From Thalassospiraceae bacterium (GTDB lineage: Bacteria; Pseudomonadota; Alphaproteobacteria; Rhodospirillales; Magnetovibrionaceae), in assembly GCA_030637845.1 (NCBI GenBank), contig DAOWFT010000154.1, positions 1-7,035 of the forward strand: 7,035 nucleotides of DNA, in the 5' to 3' direction. The position numbers were made by a program, and so were the translations under genes. Of this stretch, positions 5,873 through 7,035 are shown piece by piece (the stretch's first letter is position 1; each line of letters begins with the position of its first letter). Below the pieces are notes generated by a model that saw only the letters and a program-made list of their open reading frames with translations, was not told the origin of the DNA and searched no databases.

Positions 5873-7035
5873 ATGGACATACAGCCCAGCATAAGAGATT
5901 TTGAAAAATCCTACAGCGCAGGTAAAACGCAAGTGGTATGGGCAACGATGGTTGCCGATCTCGACACCCCGGTAACGGCGTTTCTAAAACTTTCAAAATC
6001 AGAGCCCATGAGCTTTTTGATGGAATCAGTCGAAGGCGGATCGCAACGCGGGCGTTATTCGTTTATTGGCATCCGTCCCGACCTTGTTTGGCGCTGCAAA
6101 GGCAACAACGCAGAAATAAATGAAAACCCCGGCACCGCAGCTGATGATTTCAGCCCCTGCCCCACAGGCAAAGACAGTGGCGCCATTGCCTCACTGCGGG
6201 CATTACTAAAACGTTCGGAAATTGAAATGCCAGATAGCCTGCCGCCAATGGCAGCCGGGCTTGTCGGTTACATGGCATACGACACGGTTCGCCTGGTTGA
6301 AAACATTCCCAGCAATAACCCCGATGTTTTGAATGTTCCCGACGGGCAGTTTTTGCGCCCAACCGTAACCGCCATTTTCGATAACGTAAAAGATACGGTC
6401 TATATTGTAACCCCGGTATGGCCTGACGAAAAAATAAATGCCGAGCAGGCTTATGAGGCTGCGCAGGAAAGGCTGGCCGAGGTTGTCACCGATTTTGCCA
6501 ATCAACAAATACAAACCACGGTTGAGATTTTGGATGAAGCCCTTTCCCTGCCCGAGCCCGCTTCAAACATGACGGTTGATGGGTTTTATCAAATGGTAAA
6601 ACGGGCCAAGGAATACATTCTGGCCGGGGATGTTTTTCAGGTGGTTTTGTCGCAACGGTTCAGTCTGCCGTTTACGCTAAACCCGTTTACGTTCTATCGC
6701 GCATTAAGGCGGGTTAACCCGTCGCCGTTTATGTTCTTTTTTGATTTTGGTTCGTTTCAGGTTTCCGGCTCAAGCCCGGAAATACTGGTTCGGGTTCGCG
6801 GCGGCAAGGTAACCATCCGCCCCATAGCCGGAACCAGACCGCGGGGCGAAACAGCGGCAGAAGATGACGCCCTTGAACAAGATCTATTAAGCGACCCCAA
6901 GGAACTGGCCGAACATTTAATGTTATTGGATCTTGGTCGCAATGATGTTGGCCGGGTCGCCAAGGTCGGCAGCGTAAAGGTGACCGAGCGAAACATTGTC
7001 GAGCGCTATTCCCACGTTATGCATATTGTTTCCAA
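5873..7035 (+). CDS. trpE: anthranilate synthase component I, C-terminus cut by window edge
   Basis: TrpE converts chorismate to anthranilate, the first committed step of tryptophan synthesis, using ammonia supplied by the TrpG amidotransferase. I translated 387 codons from the ATG at 5873; the family is about 490-520 residues, so roughly 100-130 are missing. The N-terminal domain (about 13-180) carries the tryptophan-sensing region FLMESVEGG (48-56, the counterpart of the LLES feedback motif) and RGRYSFIG (59-66). The chorismate-binding domain (from about 234) shows AGDVFQVVLSQRF (251-263), NPSPFMFF (282-289), SGSSPE (298-303), RPIAGTRPRG (316-325) and the active-site segment EHLMLLDLGRNDVG (347-360). 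The amidotransferase domain is not fused at the N-terminus; a C-terminal fusion cannot be excluded. The start lies 4 nt after the ppiD stop with only a weak AGG (5858-5860) before it, so translational coupling is likely. The first upstream ATG (5868) opens only eight codons. Confidence 0.97.
   Translation, partial: MDIQPSIRDFEKSYSAGKTQVVWATMVADLDTPVTAFLKLSKSEPMSFLMESVEGGSQRGRYSFIGIRPDLVWRCKGNNAEINENPGTAADDFSPCPTGKDSGAIASLRALLKRSEIEMPDSLPPMAAGLVGYMAYDTVRLVENIPSNNPDVLNVPDGQFLRPTVTAIFDNVKDTVYIVTPVWPDEKINAEQAYEAAQERLAEVVTDFANQQIQTTVEILDEALSLPEPASNMTVDGFYQMVKRAKEYILAGDVFQVVLSQRFSLPFTLNPFTFYRALRRVNPSPFMFFFDFGSFQVSGSSPEILVRVRGGKVTIRPIAGTRPRGETAAEDDALEQDLLSDPKELAEHLMLLDLGRNDVGRVAKVGSVKVTERNIVERYSHVMHIVS

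Noticed and set aside
5868..5894. Eight-codon frame (MEWTYSPA) overlapping the ppiD stop and the trpE start, with one Trp codon
   Set aside because: A trp leader peptide would need clustered Trp codons and an attenuator after it. Here there is a single Trp codon, the frame overlaps trpE itself, and there is no space for a terminator.
1..7035. Mobile element, CRISPR array, defence cassette or other undescribed system
   Set aside because: All long stretches are accounted for by six recognisable core genes, with short spacers, no terminal repeats, no spaced direct repeats and no gene of unknown family.

Overview
This window looks like an ordinary housekeeping stretch of an alphaproteobacterial chromosome with mid-range GC. 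The evidence is gene content and order: a leftward series tpiA, secG, pyrG, kdsA, and a divergent rightward pair ppiD-like, trpE. From general knowledge this arrangement recurs in Alphaproteobacteria, where eno commonly follows kdsA and trpG/trpD/trpC commonly follow trpE. Both of those continuations would lie outside this window. KdsA implies an LPS-making Gram-negative cell. I cannot name the genus from sequence alone.

Layout. Positions 1-765 (minus) hold the first 255 codons of kdsA, cut by the left edge. Positions 780-2405 (minus) are pyrG, 14 bp upstream of kdsA and probably co-transcribed with it. Positions 2406-2559 hold a strong minus-strand intrinsic terminator for secG and, beyond it, a possible promoter almost touching the pyrG ATG. 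Positions 2560-2883 (minus) are secG. Positions 2884-2995 are a short spacer with only a weak hairpin. Positions 2996-3760 (minus) are tpiA. Positions 3761-3993 are a divergent promoter region. Positions 3994-5868 (plus) are a PpiD-type periplasmic folding factor. Positions 5873-7035 (plus) are the first 387 codons of trpE, cut by the right edge.

How the genes relate. pyrG (CTP synthesis) and kdsA (KDO-8-phosphate synthesis) both serve LPS formation, because CTP is the co-substrate that activates KDO as CMP-KDO. secG (translocon) and the PpiD-like chaperone both concern protein export, but they lie in divergent units. tpiA (glycolysis) and trpE (chorismate to anthranilate) are core metabolism. 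trpE begins only 4 nt after the ppiD stop, so there is no room between them for a trp leader or attenuator.

I found no mobile element, CRISPR array, tRNA, rRNA or defence-like cassette, and no credible new system. The points worth a second look are small: a probably leaderless pyrG transcript, a Cys-type (metal-dependent) KdsA, a PpiD parvulin domain lacking its first catalytic His, a tpiA start that should be the ATG at 3760, and trpE riding directly behind a chaperone gene.
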